Source: Tillandsia leiboldiana (lineage: Eukaryota > Streptophyta > Magnoliopsida > Poales > Bromeliaceae). From it: a DNA stretch of 64,000 nucleotides. The stretch's first letter is position 1. Each line of letters begins with the position of its first letter. The notes under the pieces are model-generated. The model searched no databases. It had not been told where the DNA came from and saw nothing but the letters and a program-made list of their open reading frames with translations. A program made the position numbers and the translations under genes. The stretch covers positions 42,247 through 106,246 of the forward strand of contig JAQNDB010000251.1 in NCBI GenBank assembly GCA_029204045.2, given 5' to 3'. Of the stretch, positions 11,795 to 23,064 are shown piece after piece.

Positions 11795-12477
11795 GGGTAA
11801 TGCAAACTTGCAATTTAGTCCCCCTAAGCCACCTCATCTGCAATCCAGTCCCTCACAGTAGCTTTCCTTTGCACTTAAGTCCTTATCCAAGAATTGGCAC
11901 GCAAATCGAGGCAACTTTAATAGGGTTTTAAGTGTAATTATCCCCTTTTTTCGCCTTATTTCACGCATTTCAAGGCGATTCGGTCGTCAGATCGAAAAAC
12001 GGACTGCGCCATGACGTCCGGCTCGACGAGACCTATCAAATAGCGATTTTCGTTTTTTGAGAAACTGCCTAGATAAAATTCCGTTCAATAAAAACTGTCT
12101 AATTTTATAGTTTTCACGCTTCTCGAGATTCCAGAGTCGTCAAACAGAACTTTCGACTGCGCCATTGCGTCCAGAACGACGGAGCCGTTCAAATCGACTA
12201 CCTGAAGTGCTGTGATCGAAGTCCGGACAGCGAAATGGCCAACGTTGGCACTTAGGGGAATTCGAATTTAGGGTTTACTGTTCATGTACCCTACAACTTA
12301 AGTCGCGGGTCCCGCCCGCTTCTTCGTCGATTTCTGGAAGATCCGACCGTCGGATCTGGACAAGCTTAATATGGATTTCGCTCAGTTCGACGAGACGGTC
12401 GCGTTCATGGTCTCGGATCTTCGAGATCAGGCTCGGTTTGAAAAGTGATATTTCTGGCCCTATTTCTGTACAATTTA

Positions 12478-12975
12478 AAATTTAAAATTTAAAATTTAAG
12501 ATTTAAGATTTAAGATTTAAAATTTAAGATTTAAGATTTAAAATTTAAGATTTAAAATTTAAAATTTAAGATTTAAAATTTAAAATTTAAGATTTAAAAT
12601 TTAAAATTTAAGATTTAAGATTTAAAATTTAAAATTTAAAATTTAAAATTTAAAATTTAAAATTTAAAATTTAAAATTTAAAATTTAAAATTTAAAATTT
12701 AAAATTTAAAATTTAAAATTTAAAATTTAAAATTTAAAATTTAAAATTTAAAATAATTTTTAATTTTTAATTTTTAATTTTTAATTTTATATTTTATATT
12801 TTATATTTTATATTTTATATTTTATATTTTATATTTTATATTTTATATTTTATATTTTATATTTTATATTTTATATTTTATATTTTATATTTTAAATTTT
12901 ATATTTTAAATTTTAAATTTTAATTTTATATTTTAAATTTTATATTTTAAATTTTAAATTTTAAAATTTAAAAAC
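12478..12975. repeat. AT-rich heptamer satellite with an A/T strand switch
   Basis: About 270 bp of AAAATTT-type heptamers (some AAGATTT variants) up to about 12,750, then TTTTAAT and TATTTTA heptamers to about 12,975. The two halves are largely complementary, so the tract could fold on itself. It replaces the outer end of LTR A. Confidence 0.85.
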
Positions 12976-13281
12976 TTAAAATTCAAAAAATGTAGTTTTT
13001 ACCTATGTAAATGCACTCATATATAAGGGCAAAGTTGGTATTTTGGATTACAAAATTCTACTTTTTCTATTATTCTTCTCCAATTTGAAAAAACTTACCA
13101 AACAATATTTGTTTTATTCAATAGAATAGGATGGAATATTGCCAAACACAAAATTCATTTTATACCTTTCTATTCTAGAATATAATAGAATTATGGGAAT
13201 AAAAAAACTAATTCTCCTCAAAATTATCCTATTTCCAAACGCAGCCTTAGTGTAAATTTTCCAGATTTCTTGTGATGCTAA
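12976..13281. other. AT-rich sequence without recognised gene or element
   Basis: No coding frame. The stretch to about 13,254 ends in CCAAACGCAGCCTTA, an end seen in some plant MITEs, but I found no matching inverted end and do not call an element. From about 13,255 the sequence is the left flank of element B's target and resembles 38,140-38,170. Confidence 0.4.
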
Positions 13282-13286
13282 AAAGG

Positions 13287-16200
13287 TGTAGAAACTCGAA
13301 ATATTTTATTTTACTAAATAGATTAAAAGTGAATTTTGAGCTGGTTTTGAAATTAAAAGACCTTTGTTGACCTATATGGTCAATCGCCAGGGTGCAAGTC
13401 GCACTATGCACAAGACAAAAAGGCTATTTTCCAACCCGGACGTGATCTTGGAAATCCGAGTTGACCGTTGTGATCGTCTCGTCGAACTGAGCGAGATTGA
13501 TATTCAGCACTTTTCGATCTGACGGTCGGATCTTCCAGAAATCGGTGAAGAAGCGGGCAAAATAGCTGCGACCAATGTAACGGTGCTCTGTGCACAGTGC
13601 ACTTAAGTGAATTACTGTATATGAACAGTAATCTTAATTTTCGGGACTCCGACGAATGTAATGCTGACCAAATTACTGTCCGGAATCTGAATATAGTGAT
13701 CCAGGTAGTCATTTTGAACGGTTTCATTGTTCTGAACGCAATGGCACTGACGAAATTTGCATTTGACGAGCCTAAAGCATCGTAAAGCATGCCGAACGGT
13801 ATAAATTACAGTATAAGATAGAATTTAAAAATTTTGGAGCGAAATTTTAGCGAACCAAAATCGCTACCAGATAGATTTCGTCGAGCCGGACGTTGTGGCG
13901 GTGTCAGATTTTCAGTTTGACAGTCCGATTATCTCGAAAAATGCGAAATAGGACGAAAAATATGATTTTTGCACATGAAACCCTAAAGAAATTGCCTTGA
14001 ATTACGTGCCTCAGCTTGGAGAGGGACCTAGTTGTAAGTTAGTGCTGCTGTGGGGGGGGGGGGCTGGGTTCGAAATGACTAGCCTTGAGGGGCTAAAATG
14101 CAAAGTTGGCATGATAACCCTATATAGCAACCTTCGAGCTAGGGTTCCTGCAGAAACCTAACCCTAAAGCCTTCCTCAGCCGCAGCCTCAACCTCCTTCC
14201 ACGCTCTCTGCCGCACCCCACGGACCTAGCCGCACCGGCCGCCGCCCCCGTCGCCGGAGAAAGAAGCACAATAAAGGCCTTGCTCTCGGGTTGTGGGGAA
14301 GGAGATGCTTGGGAGGATCCTCGTAGGGCTGAGAGTTCTCTGAGGACTTCTATGTGAAGCTGCATCCGAGCCCGAGTGGAACCGGCCCCGGCCGCCGCCT
14401 AGCGCCGCCGCAGGCCCAACCCTTCTTCCTCCAATATTCCGACGAGGTAAGATCTTGGAGGCTTTCATTTTATTTTGGCCCATGGCCATTACCATCGTGT
14501 TATTTACACCGAGAGGAAACCCCTGGTGCAGCCTGAGCCGAGACCGCCGTCCCGATCGCCGGCGGGAGCCGCCCCTGCCGGAATTATCAATTTCTGATCA
14601 GGCACGGGCGCGGGCTTCATCCGGCCGTCAAGATCGAGATCAACACTGTTGGGTCGACTCCTCTCGACGACTGTAGCTCATCCACGAAGTTAGGCGACGA
14701 TCGGTTGAGGATCGGGGCTAACCGGAGGTGCCCTAGCTCAGGTCTTCTTCTCCGATTGGCCGATCTCGACCGTCTGGCGCCGCCGCTGCATCCCGGCGCC
14801 GTCCACCACTACACAGAGCCCCGCAGCATCGAGATGGAGCATCTGGTCCAACTTGCTCCGGCCCGGAACCGCCGCGCCGGAAACCGCCATTAACGGCCTT
14901 GAAGCTCCACCGAGCTTCGCCGGCGCCGCCTTGCCGACGCTCCTCAGCCACCGAAAACCACCCAGGTAAGCCTTGGTGGTCTGTTGGAGTCCTCCCATCG
15001 AGTTGCATGGCCCTCTTAACGTCTGGTTCCTTATCCTTAGGGTTGCACCCGATTTGGCCTCGGGCTTGGACTCCGGCCATCCCCGGCACTCCGGCCTCCG
15101 GCCAACAGCCCAGGTAAACCCTAAATACCTATGTGATGACCCCCATGATTTTTATTTGGGACAGAATGGACCCTGTTGCTCGACAAAGGGTGTTGCACCC
15201 GAGCTATGCCATCTCGGACTAGACTCTGGCCGCCGCCGCCTCCGGCCGCCGGGCATCGACCCAGCATGGACCCGAGACCTGCTGAGACCTCCCTCTAACC
15301 TGTGCTCACCTTGGCTCCAGGTCAGAAGCTGGTTTGCTCCAAGAACACCCCAACCCGAGATTGAGCCATCTTTGGGTGTTGCTCCGGCCACTGCTCCGGC
15401 CAATTTCCGGCAAGTCTAAGGTGAGCCCCACTGTCTCCAACCCCTACTGAATATGATGCTTCCCTTAGATCACCTTTTGATCAAGTTTATATTAAGTCGC
15501 AACATAGTAGTAAATTGGAACCTCAATGTTTATGGGCCAACTTGTAAATGGTCCTGGTCTTGGCCCAAATCTTGTGAGCACGAGCTTCGTCTCGTCGTAA
15601 CGAACGCGCTGAAAGTTACGGCGCAGCTTTTGGACCCCCGGATTTCAAGAACGAGTCGAAACAGTCAATTAACGTAGTGTTTTTAGGCGAATTAAAGAAC
15701 ATTATTATGGATCAAATTGTAAACTGGACTTGTTGGCTGTCTTTAGACAGTGTTTACACACCTACTAGGCATCTTGCTAGTGTCCCGTGGATTCCTATTG
15801 GGAGGGAATTGGTTATTGTCCCGTAAATCGGCGTAATTTCCCCGTTTAAGCACTCCGTTACTGTCGTGTCGTCGGGATGGGTATGTGTGAGCCTATTACT
15901 GATTATAGCTTCTGATTCAGGGCCCAGTTGTTCAGCACCAGCCTCCCAGTAGCTGTGCGGGAGTTCGAGGATCTGCCTACATCCAGGTGGGTTATCTTCG
16001 GTCCGGGCTTTATCTCTTCGGCCCTCTGGTTGCTTTAGTCCAGTCGGACCCCTGTTTTTTATTTGCCCTGCTGATTATATCTATATGACCTGTCTTGACA
16101 TATGCTGATCTCTGTTGACATATCATGATCCCTCTGATTGACATTGACTCTGTTAGACCTGTGCTTGAGATTAGCCTGTAGATTTTATCATGTATCCCTA

Positions 16201-17614
16201 TGCTTGACTATGCCATAGGATTTTCCTGATAAACAGTGATTCCTTAGTCACACCATATACATCTGCTTGTCAGTACTCCTATTCTTGATTATATCTGATG
16301 AGTTGATCTATATACCGCATGATTGTTCGATAGACATTGATTCCGTAGATACATGATATACAACTACTTGTCAGTTTTCATATCTTGTTACATAGATGTC
16401 ACGATCGGATTATACCTGTTGATTCCTGTCAGCCGATATATTGTTGATATTCCGATATGCATGATTTATTGATCTTGATTGATAGACACTACTCGATGTT
16501 CCGATATGCATGATTGATGGATACTACTCGATGTTCCGATATACATGATCGATTCTGAGCGATATGATAGATGATATCCCTGTTGGGATCTCGGCATGTT
16601 GCCGACTACCCGGTCACTAGACCGTGAGATTGATCATTATGATTTGCCCGCACTGCTGTACTTCACGAACATCAGCGGAGTCATGACCCGTGTAGATGTT
16701 CTTTACCGGTAAAGTGGTCTAGTGTACGACCCGTGACTCCCAGGTTAGTGCCCAAGGGTGCCGGAGTGATGACTCCCAGGTTAGTGCCCGAGGGTGCCGG
16801 AGTATGTCAGCCAGGTTGGTGCCAGGTTCGGCGAGATATCCCTGAGGTCTTGTGGACCAATATGGTGGCTTTTGATTGGATGTTGATAGTTCCCTTATTG
16901 ACGCATTACTTTTACCTTATACTGTTGCTCAGTTTATTTCCAGTATTAGTATCGGTAGACATGCTTCTATCATTGCAGTTCCTTATGCATGATTATTGTG
17001 GATACCTTTGATTTCCAGCATATATACATGATCTACCGCTCTTATGACTGATTATCACTGACATATCCTGATTTACAGTATTTCTTATCTGTAGTCCTGA
17101 TGATTGATTACCTGCCTAGTTAGCTTATCTGTGGATTCTGTTGATTAGCAGTAGATCTGCCTTATTTGTTCAGCTTTACCCTATGATTCTTACTATCCGC
17201 AGATTTTAGTACCCAGTAGGTACGATTAGCTATTTCTCGGCTCGTCGTGCCCTCTGGGATACACTCCGGTGTGTCTCACACCCTCGGGTGACTGTTTTTC
17301 AGGTCGCTGGGTGATGGGATGTCGGGACACGTTGGTGAGACGATTGCGATAGTATCGACCCTTATTTAGTCAGTGTATTTTATTTTCCGCATTTCAGTTT
17401 AATTATTATAAATTGACTAGTCTTGCATGCGTAGTTTAGACTACTCTGATATTGACTGATTATGATTAGCCGTGCATGTATAGGAAAAGATCTGTCCAGT
17501 TGGGCAGGGAATTTACTATACATGTGGCGGTCTGTTACGCCTGGTTTGCGAACTCTGATTTATAAAAAAAAATAAAAAAAATTTAGCCTGCTTTTCAAAA
17601 CTCGGGGCGTGACA
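13287..17614 (+). repeat. 5' LTR of element B
   Basis: It runs TGTAGAAACTCG to GGGGCGTGACA. A U3 of about 0.83 kb is followed by a TATA box at 14,121, then a GC-rich leader (14,200-15,420) with donor-like sites GAG/GTAAGA (14,446), CAG/GTAAGC (14,966), CAG/GTAAAC (15,114) and AAG/GTGAGC (15,421), and acceptor-like ends at 15,040 and 15,320. Next come AT-rich CATGCATATC-type repeats (about 16,400-16,560), the CTTTACCGGTAAAG palindrome (16,701) and a 33 bp direct duplication (16,733-16,800). Confidence 0.9.
14121..14126 (+). promoter_or_regulatory. TATA box in LTR B, 5' copy
   Basis: TATATA after ATAACCC, about 25 bp upstream of an AAACCTAACCCTAAA-type leader. The same box is at 19,331-19,336 in the 3' LTR. 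Equivalent boxes occur in A and C. Confidence 0.6.
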
Positions 17615-17621
17615 GATTAGA

Positions 17622-17633
17622 TGGTATCAGAGC
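17622..17633 (+). other. Primer-binding site of element B
   Basis: TGGTATCAGAGC, seven bases after the 5' LTR end, complementary to initiator tRNA-Met. Confidence 0.9.
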
Positions 17634-18305
17634 AATAGGAAGACGATGCCTAGGTTTGGTTAGGAACGAACCCTAAGATGACTTGTGTTCACGAGAGAGC
17701 GCAGGGTATTGGCATATTGGTTTGGAGCTCAGGTGTGTTTCAAACAGTTGAGTCTCGTTGTATTGGTTATTAGTCGTACGCACTCGGGTTTTGGGGATCG
17801 TTGTTAGTGCAGGGTTAGCCGCGGTTATGGTTGCGGCCGTGGGCTTGATTGTTTCAGTGGAGCCAGAGAGCTCAGATCAGTTACAGTACTTGTGGTTGAA
17901 AGATTGACCACCGTTCTTGTCGTAATCGTCCAGCTGATGGCACAGCAGTAGATGACTGCTAATATTGCACTGGCCTCACAGTTTGCTTAGAGGTTGAACA
18001 AGTTGTTGATCCTTCAGTGTCCCCGTGTCATAATTCAGTAGCCTATGGGCCCGATGGTAACCCTGTTTTTGGATAGATTCAAATTTGCCGCACCTTTTGC
18101 ACAGATTTCGTGGACCGACGTGGACTCTCCTATGAGTTAGTCACGGCGATATTTATAACCACGAGGTGGTAGTAATCCTTGATAAAGGTTATGTCATTAG
18201 CACTGAGACTGTGTTGGGAGGTGTGATATACCTTCTGATGGGAGTTGTGTCCCCAACTAGATGTTGGCGACAGATCTATGGTATTTCGCTTTTCTTTTGG
18301 TAAGC

Positions 18306-18325
18306 ACGTTGGCTGCAGACAACGT
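18306..18325 (+). other. Candidate dimerisation or packaging hairpin in B
   Basis: Six-bp stem ACGTTG/CAACGT closes the 8-nt loop GCTGCAGA, whose core CTGCAG is palindromic. The Tekay leader (53,790-53,815) has the same loop on a stem ATGTTG/CAACAT, so one T-A pair is exchanged for C-G. Flanking bases are also similar. The functional reading is inference. Confidence 0.5.
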
Positions 18326-18498
18326 ACTGTCGAAAGAACTGAGGAAATACTCTGCCCTGTAATGGGGAGTATCAGATTGGGTCTAAATTACTAGCCTTAG
18401 AGTTGTCGATACCTTGCGACTGATTTCGTAACCCTCGAATAAAACTTTTTTTTAAGTTGTAAGTTTCAGGGACGAAACTTCTTTTAAGTTGCAAGTGA

Positions 18499-21400
18499 TG
18501 TAGAAACTCGAAATATTTTATTTTACTAAATAGATTAAAAGTGAATTTTGAGCTGGTTTTGAAATTAAAAGACCTTTGTTGACCTATATGGTCAATCGCC
18601 AGGGTGCAAGTCGCACTATGCACAAGACAAAAAGGCTATTTTCCAACCCGGACGTGATCTTGGAAATCCGAGTTGACCGTTGTGATCGTCTCGTCGAACT
18701 GAGCGAGATTTATATTCAGCACTTTTCGATCTGACGGTCGGATCTTCCAGAAATCGATGAAGAAGCGGGCAAAATAGTCGCGACCAATGTAACAGTGCTC
18801 TGTGCACAGTGCACTTAAGTGAATTACTGTATATGAACAGTAATCTTAATTTTCGGGACTCCGACGAATGTAATGCTGACCAAATTACTGTCCGGAATCT
18901 GAATATAGTGATCCAGGTAGTCATTTTGAATGGTTTCGTTGTTCTGAACGCAATGGCACTGACGAAATTTGCATTTGACGAGCCTAAAGCATCGTATAGC
19001 GTGCCGAACGGTATAAATTACAGTATAAGATGGAATTTAAAAATTTTGGAGCGAAATTTTAGCGAACCAAAATCGCTACCTGATAGGTTTCGTCGAGCCG
19101 GACGTTGTGGCGGTGTCAGATTTTCAGTTTGACAGTCCGATTGTCTCGAAAAACACGAAATAGGACAAAAAATATGATTTTTGCACATCAAACCCTAAAG
19201 AAATTGCCTTGAATTACGTGCCTCAGCTTGGAGAGGGACCTAGTTGTAAGTTTGTGCTGCTGTGGGGGGGGGGCTGGGTTCGAAATGACTAGCCTTGAGG
19301 GGCTAAAATGCAAAGTTGGCATGATAACCCTATATAGCAACCTTCGAGCTAGGGTTCCTGCAGAAACCTAACCCTAAAGCCTTCCTCAGCCGCAGCCTCA
19401 ACCTCCTTCCACGCTCTCTGCCGCACCCCACGGACCTAGCCGCACCGGCCGCCGCCCCCATCGCCGGAGAAGGAAGCACAATAAAGGCCTTGCTCTCAGG
19501 TTGTGGGGAAGGAGATGCTTGGGAGGATCCTCGTAGGGCTGAGAGTTCTCTGAGGACTTCTATGTGAAGCTGCATCCGAGCCCGAGTGGAACCGGCCCCG
19601 GCCGCCGCCTAGCGCCGCCGCAGGCCCAACCCTTCTTCCTCCAATATTCCGACGAGGTAAGATCTTGGAGGCTTTCATTTTATTTTGGCCCATGGCCATT
19701 ACCATCGTGTTATTTACACCGAGAGGAAACCCCTGGTGCAGCCTGAGCCGAGACCGCCGTCCCGATCGCCGGCGGGAGCCGCCCCTGCCGGAATTATCAA
19801 TTTCTGATCAGGCACGGGCGCGGGCTTCATCCGGCCGTCAAGATCGAGATCAACACCGTTGGGTCGACTCGTCTCGACGACTGTAGCTCATCCACGAAGT
19901 TAGGCGACGATCGGTTGAGGATCGGGGCTAACCGGAGGTGCCCTAGCTCAGGTCTTCTTCTCCGATTGGCCGATCTCGACCGTCTGGCGCCGCCGCTGCA
20001 TCCCGGCACCGTCCACCACTACACAGAGCCCCGCAGCATCGAGACGGAGCTTCTGGTCCAACTTGCTCCGGCCCAGAACCGCCGCGCCGGAAACCGCCAT
20101 TAACGGCCTTGAAGCTCCACCGAGCTTCGCCGGCGCCGCCTTGCCGACGCTCCTCAGCCACCGAAAACCACCCAGGTAAGCCTTGGTGGTCTGTTGGAGT
20201 CCTCCCATCGAGTTGCATGGCCCTCTTAACGTCTGGTTCCTTATCCTTAGGGTTGCACCCGATTTGGCCTCGGGCTTGGACTCCAGCCATCCCCGGCACT
20301 CCGGCCTCCGGCCAACAGCCCAGGTAAACCCTAAATACCTATGTGATGACCCCCATGATTTTTATTTGGGACAGAATGGACCCTGTTGCTTGACAAAGGG
20401 TGTTGCACCCGAGCTATGCCATCTCGGACTAGACTCCGGCCGCCGCCGCCTCCGGCCGCCGGGCATCGACCCAGCATGGACCCGAGACCTGCTGAGACCT
20501 CCCTCTAACCTGTGCTCACCTTGGCTCCAGGTCAGAAGCTGGTTTGCTCCAAGAACACCCCAACCCGAGATTGAGCCATCTTTGGGTGTTGCTCCGGCCA
20601 CTGCTCCGGCCAATTTCCGGCAAGCCTAAGGTGAGCCCCACTGTCTCCAACCCCTACTGAATATGATGCTTCCCTTAGATCACCTTTTGATCAAGTTTAT
20701 ATTAAGTTGCAACATAGTAGTAAATTGGAACCTCAATGTTTATGGGCCAACTTGTAAATGGTCCTGGTCTTGGCCCAAATCTTGTGAGCACGAGCTTCGT
20801 CTCGTCGTAACGAACGCGCTGAAAGTTACGACGCAGCTTTTGGACCCCCGGATTTCAAGAACGAGTCGAAACAGTCAATTAACGTAGTGTTTTTAGGCGA
20901 ATTAAAGAACATTATTATGGATCAAATTGTAAACTGGACTTGTTGGCTGTCTTTAGACAGTGTTTACACACCTACTAGGCATCTTGCTAGTGTCCCGTGG
21001 ATTCCTATTGGGAGGGAATTGGTTATTGTCCCGTAAATCGGCGTAATTTCCCCGTTTAAGCACTCCGTTACTGTCGTGTCGTCGGGATGGGTATGTGTGA
21101 GCCTATTACTGATTATAGCTTCTGATTCAGGGCCCAGTTGTTCAGCACCAGCCTCCCAGTAGCTGTGCGGGAGTTCGAGGATCTGCCTACATCCAGGTGG
21201 GTTATCTTCGGTCCAGGCTTTATCTCTTCGGCCTTCTGGTTGCTTTAGTCCAGTCGGACCCCTGTTTTTGATTTGCCCTGCTGATTATATCTATATGACC
21301 TGTCTTGACATATGCTGATCTCTGTTGACATATCATGATCCCTCTGATTGACATTGACTCTGTTAGACCTGTGCTTGAGATTAGCTTGTAGATTTTATCA

Positions 21401-22823
21401 TGTATCCCTATGCTTGACTATGCCATAGGATTTTCCTGATAAACAGTGATTCCTTAGTCACACCATATACATCTGCTTGTCAGTACTCCTATTCTTGATT
21501 ATATCTGATGAGTTGATCTATATACCGCATGATTGTTCGATAGACATTGATTCCGTAGATACATGATATACAGCTACTTGTCAGTTTTCATATCTTGTTA
21601 CATAGATGTCACGATCGGATTATACCTGTTGATTCCTGTCAGCCGATATATTGTTGATATTTCGATATGCATGATTTATTGATCTTGATTGATAGATACT
21701 ACTCGATGTTCCGATATGCATGATTGATGGATACTACTCGATGTTCCGATATACATGATCGATTCTGAGCGATATGATAGATGATATCCCTGTTGGGATC
21801 TCGGCATGTTGCCGACTACCCGGTCACTAGACCGTGAGATTGATCATTATGATTTGCCCGCACTGCTGTACTTCACGAACATCAGCGGAGTCATGACCCG
21901 TGTAGATGTTCTTTACCGGTAAAGTGGTCTAGTGTATGACCCGTGACTCCCAGGTTAGTGCCCAAGGGTGCCGGAGTGATGACTCCCAGGTTAGTGCCCG
22001 AGGGTGCCGGAGTATGTCAGCCAGGTTGGTGCCAGGTTCAGCGAGATATCCCTGAGGTCTTGTGGACCAATATGGTGGCTTTTGATTGGATGTTGATAGT
22101 TCCCTTATTGACGCATTACTTTTACCTTATACTGTTGCTCAGTTTATTTCCAGTATTAGTATCGGTAGACATGCTTCTATCATTGCAGTTCCTTATGCAT
22201 GATTATTGTGGATACCTTTGATTTCCAGCATATATACATGATCTACCGCTCTTATGACTGATTATCACTGACATATCCTGATTTACAGTATTTCTTATCT
22301 GTAGTCCTGATGATTGATTACCTGCCTAGTTAGCTTATCTGTGGATTCTGTTGATTAGCAGTAGATCTGCCTTATTTGTTCAGCTTTACCCTATGATTCT
22401 TACTATCCGCAGATTTTAGTACCCAGTAGGTACGATTAGCTATTTCTCGGCTCGTCGTGCCCACTGGGATACACTCCGGTGTGTCTCACACCCTCGGGTG
22501 ACTGTTTTTCAGGTCGCTGGGTGATGGGATGTCGGGACACGTTGGTGAGACGATTGCGATAGTATCGACCCTTATTTAGTCAGTGTATTTTATTTTCCGC
22601 ATTTCAGTTTAATTATTATAAATTAACTAGTCTTGCATGCGTAGTTTAGACTACTCTGATATTGACTGATTATGATTAGCCGTGCATGTATAGAAAAAGA
22701 TCTGTCCAGTTGGGCAGAGAATTTACTATACATGTGGCGGTCTGTTACGCCTGGTTTGCGAACTCTGATTTATAAAAATAAAAATAAAAATTTAGCCTGC
22801 TTTTCAAAACTCGGGGCATGACA
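18499..22823 (+). repeat. 3' LTR of element B
   Basis: Same layout as the 5' copy: TATA box 19,331-19,336, palindrome 21,911-21,924. It ends ...GGGGCATGACA (one base different from the 5' copy) and is followed by target duplication AAAGG. The base run just before it, GTTGCAAGTGA, is a poor polypurine tract. Confidence 0.9.
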
Positions 22824-22828
22824 AAAGG

Positions 22829-23026
22829 AATGGTAGTAGGTTTGATGGTCCATCGAGTGGCAACCCCTCATTATAGAATTGTTTGTAGTTTGGATGACCG
22901 TTAATGGGCAACTAATCATTACCCTTTGTTCCCTTGACTTACCTTAGAATGTCTCTTTTGTGTGCTGCTTGCATGTTGGCCTATTGGGATTTTCTCTCGG
23001 GATGGGTTCAAACTCTGAATTAATTT

Positions 23027-23028
<2 letters not shown>
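22829..23028. other. Host flank of element B, diverged copy of 38,165-38,330
   Basis: Shares TTTGATGGTCC-like, GAATTGTTTGTAGTTTGGATG and CCGTTAATGGGCAACTA segments with 38,185-38,270. Its end resembles 40,530-40,575 (CATGTTGGCCTNTTGGGA). No open frame. It is duplicated host sequence, possibly gene-flank derived. Confidence 0.55.

Positions 23029-23061
<33 letters not shown>
23029..23061. repeat. (TA)n microsatellite
   Basis: About 16 uninterrupted TA dinucleotides. Confidence 0.95.

Positions 23062-23064
<3 letters not shown>

Larger units (their letters stand above)
3529..12477 (-). mobile_element. Element A: gag-only Ty3 retrotransposon (TR-GAG type)
   Basis: Two direct copies of one long LTR (3,529-6,621 visible, and 8,335 to about 12,477; offset 5,974 bp, roughly 99% identical by eye) flank a 1.7 kb interior on the minus strand. 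The interior holds a PBS, one intact gag frame and a polypurine tract. Gag is followed directly by the 3' untranslated segment that in complete relatives lies after pol, so all of protease, RT, RNase H and integrase is missing. This fits the non-autonomous TR-GAG class. The left LTR is interrupted by the Tekay-like LTR at 1-3,528 and continues outside the window. The outer end of the right LTR merges into an AT-rich satellite, so target duplications cannot be read. Confidence 0.85.
8335..12477 (-). repeat. 5' LTR of element A
   Basis: It ends on the minus strand in CTCGGGGCGTGACA (plus start TGTCACGCC at 8,335). It carries the CTTTACCGGTAAAG palindrome (9,257-9,270), CATGCATATC repeats (9,428-9,530), a GC-rich leader segment (about 10,480-11,690) and a TATA box (11,789). 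Homology with the left copy stops at about 12,477. The last ~113 bp of the LTR, present at 6,509-6,621, are replaced by AT-rich satellite. Confidence 0.85.
17615..18498 (+). other. Non-coding interior of element B
   Basis: No open frame of useful length. It begins with the leader and PBS. About 60 bp after the LTR end it has CCCTAAGATGACTTG, a block shared with the leaders of A (minus strand, near 8,245-8,270) and Tekay (near 53,680). Near its 3' side is a hairpin with loop GCTGCAGA shared with Tekay (18,306-18,325). The segment before the 3' LTR carries two copies of the pre-polypurine motif GTTTCAGGGACGAAAC-like sequence, but no good polypurine tract. The interior therefore looks like retained cis-signals plus scrambled remnants. 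Confidence 0.6.
13287..22823 (+). mobile_element. Element B: non-autonomous Ty3 element, giant LTRs and tiny interior
   Basis: Complete element: LTR 13,287-17,614 (4,328 bp), interior 17,615-18,498 (884 bp), LTR 18,499-22,823 (4,325 bp). A perfect target duplication AAAGG lies at 13,282-13,286 and 22,824-22,828. LTRs begin TGTAGAAACTCG and end CGGGGCGTGACA (right copy CATGACA). By eye they differ by roughly 1-2%, mostly transitions, with differences concentrated in the first 0.8 kb. The interior has a PBS but no intact gag or pol. It is a relative of A, C and D. Both LTRs being about five times the interior is extreme even for LARD-type elements. A paralogous segment near 38,165 behaves as an empty-site relative of the target. 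Confidence 0.92.

Noticed and set aside
12976..13254. MITE ending CCAAACGCAGCCTTA
   Set aside because: No matching terminal inverted repeat or target duplication found on the left side.
13597..15419. Open frames of 60-148 codons inside LTR B, repeated in the 3' copy
   Set aside because: LTR sequence. No domain, no preserved frame in relatives A, C and D.
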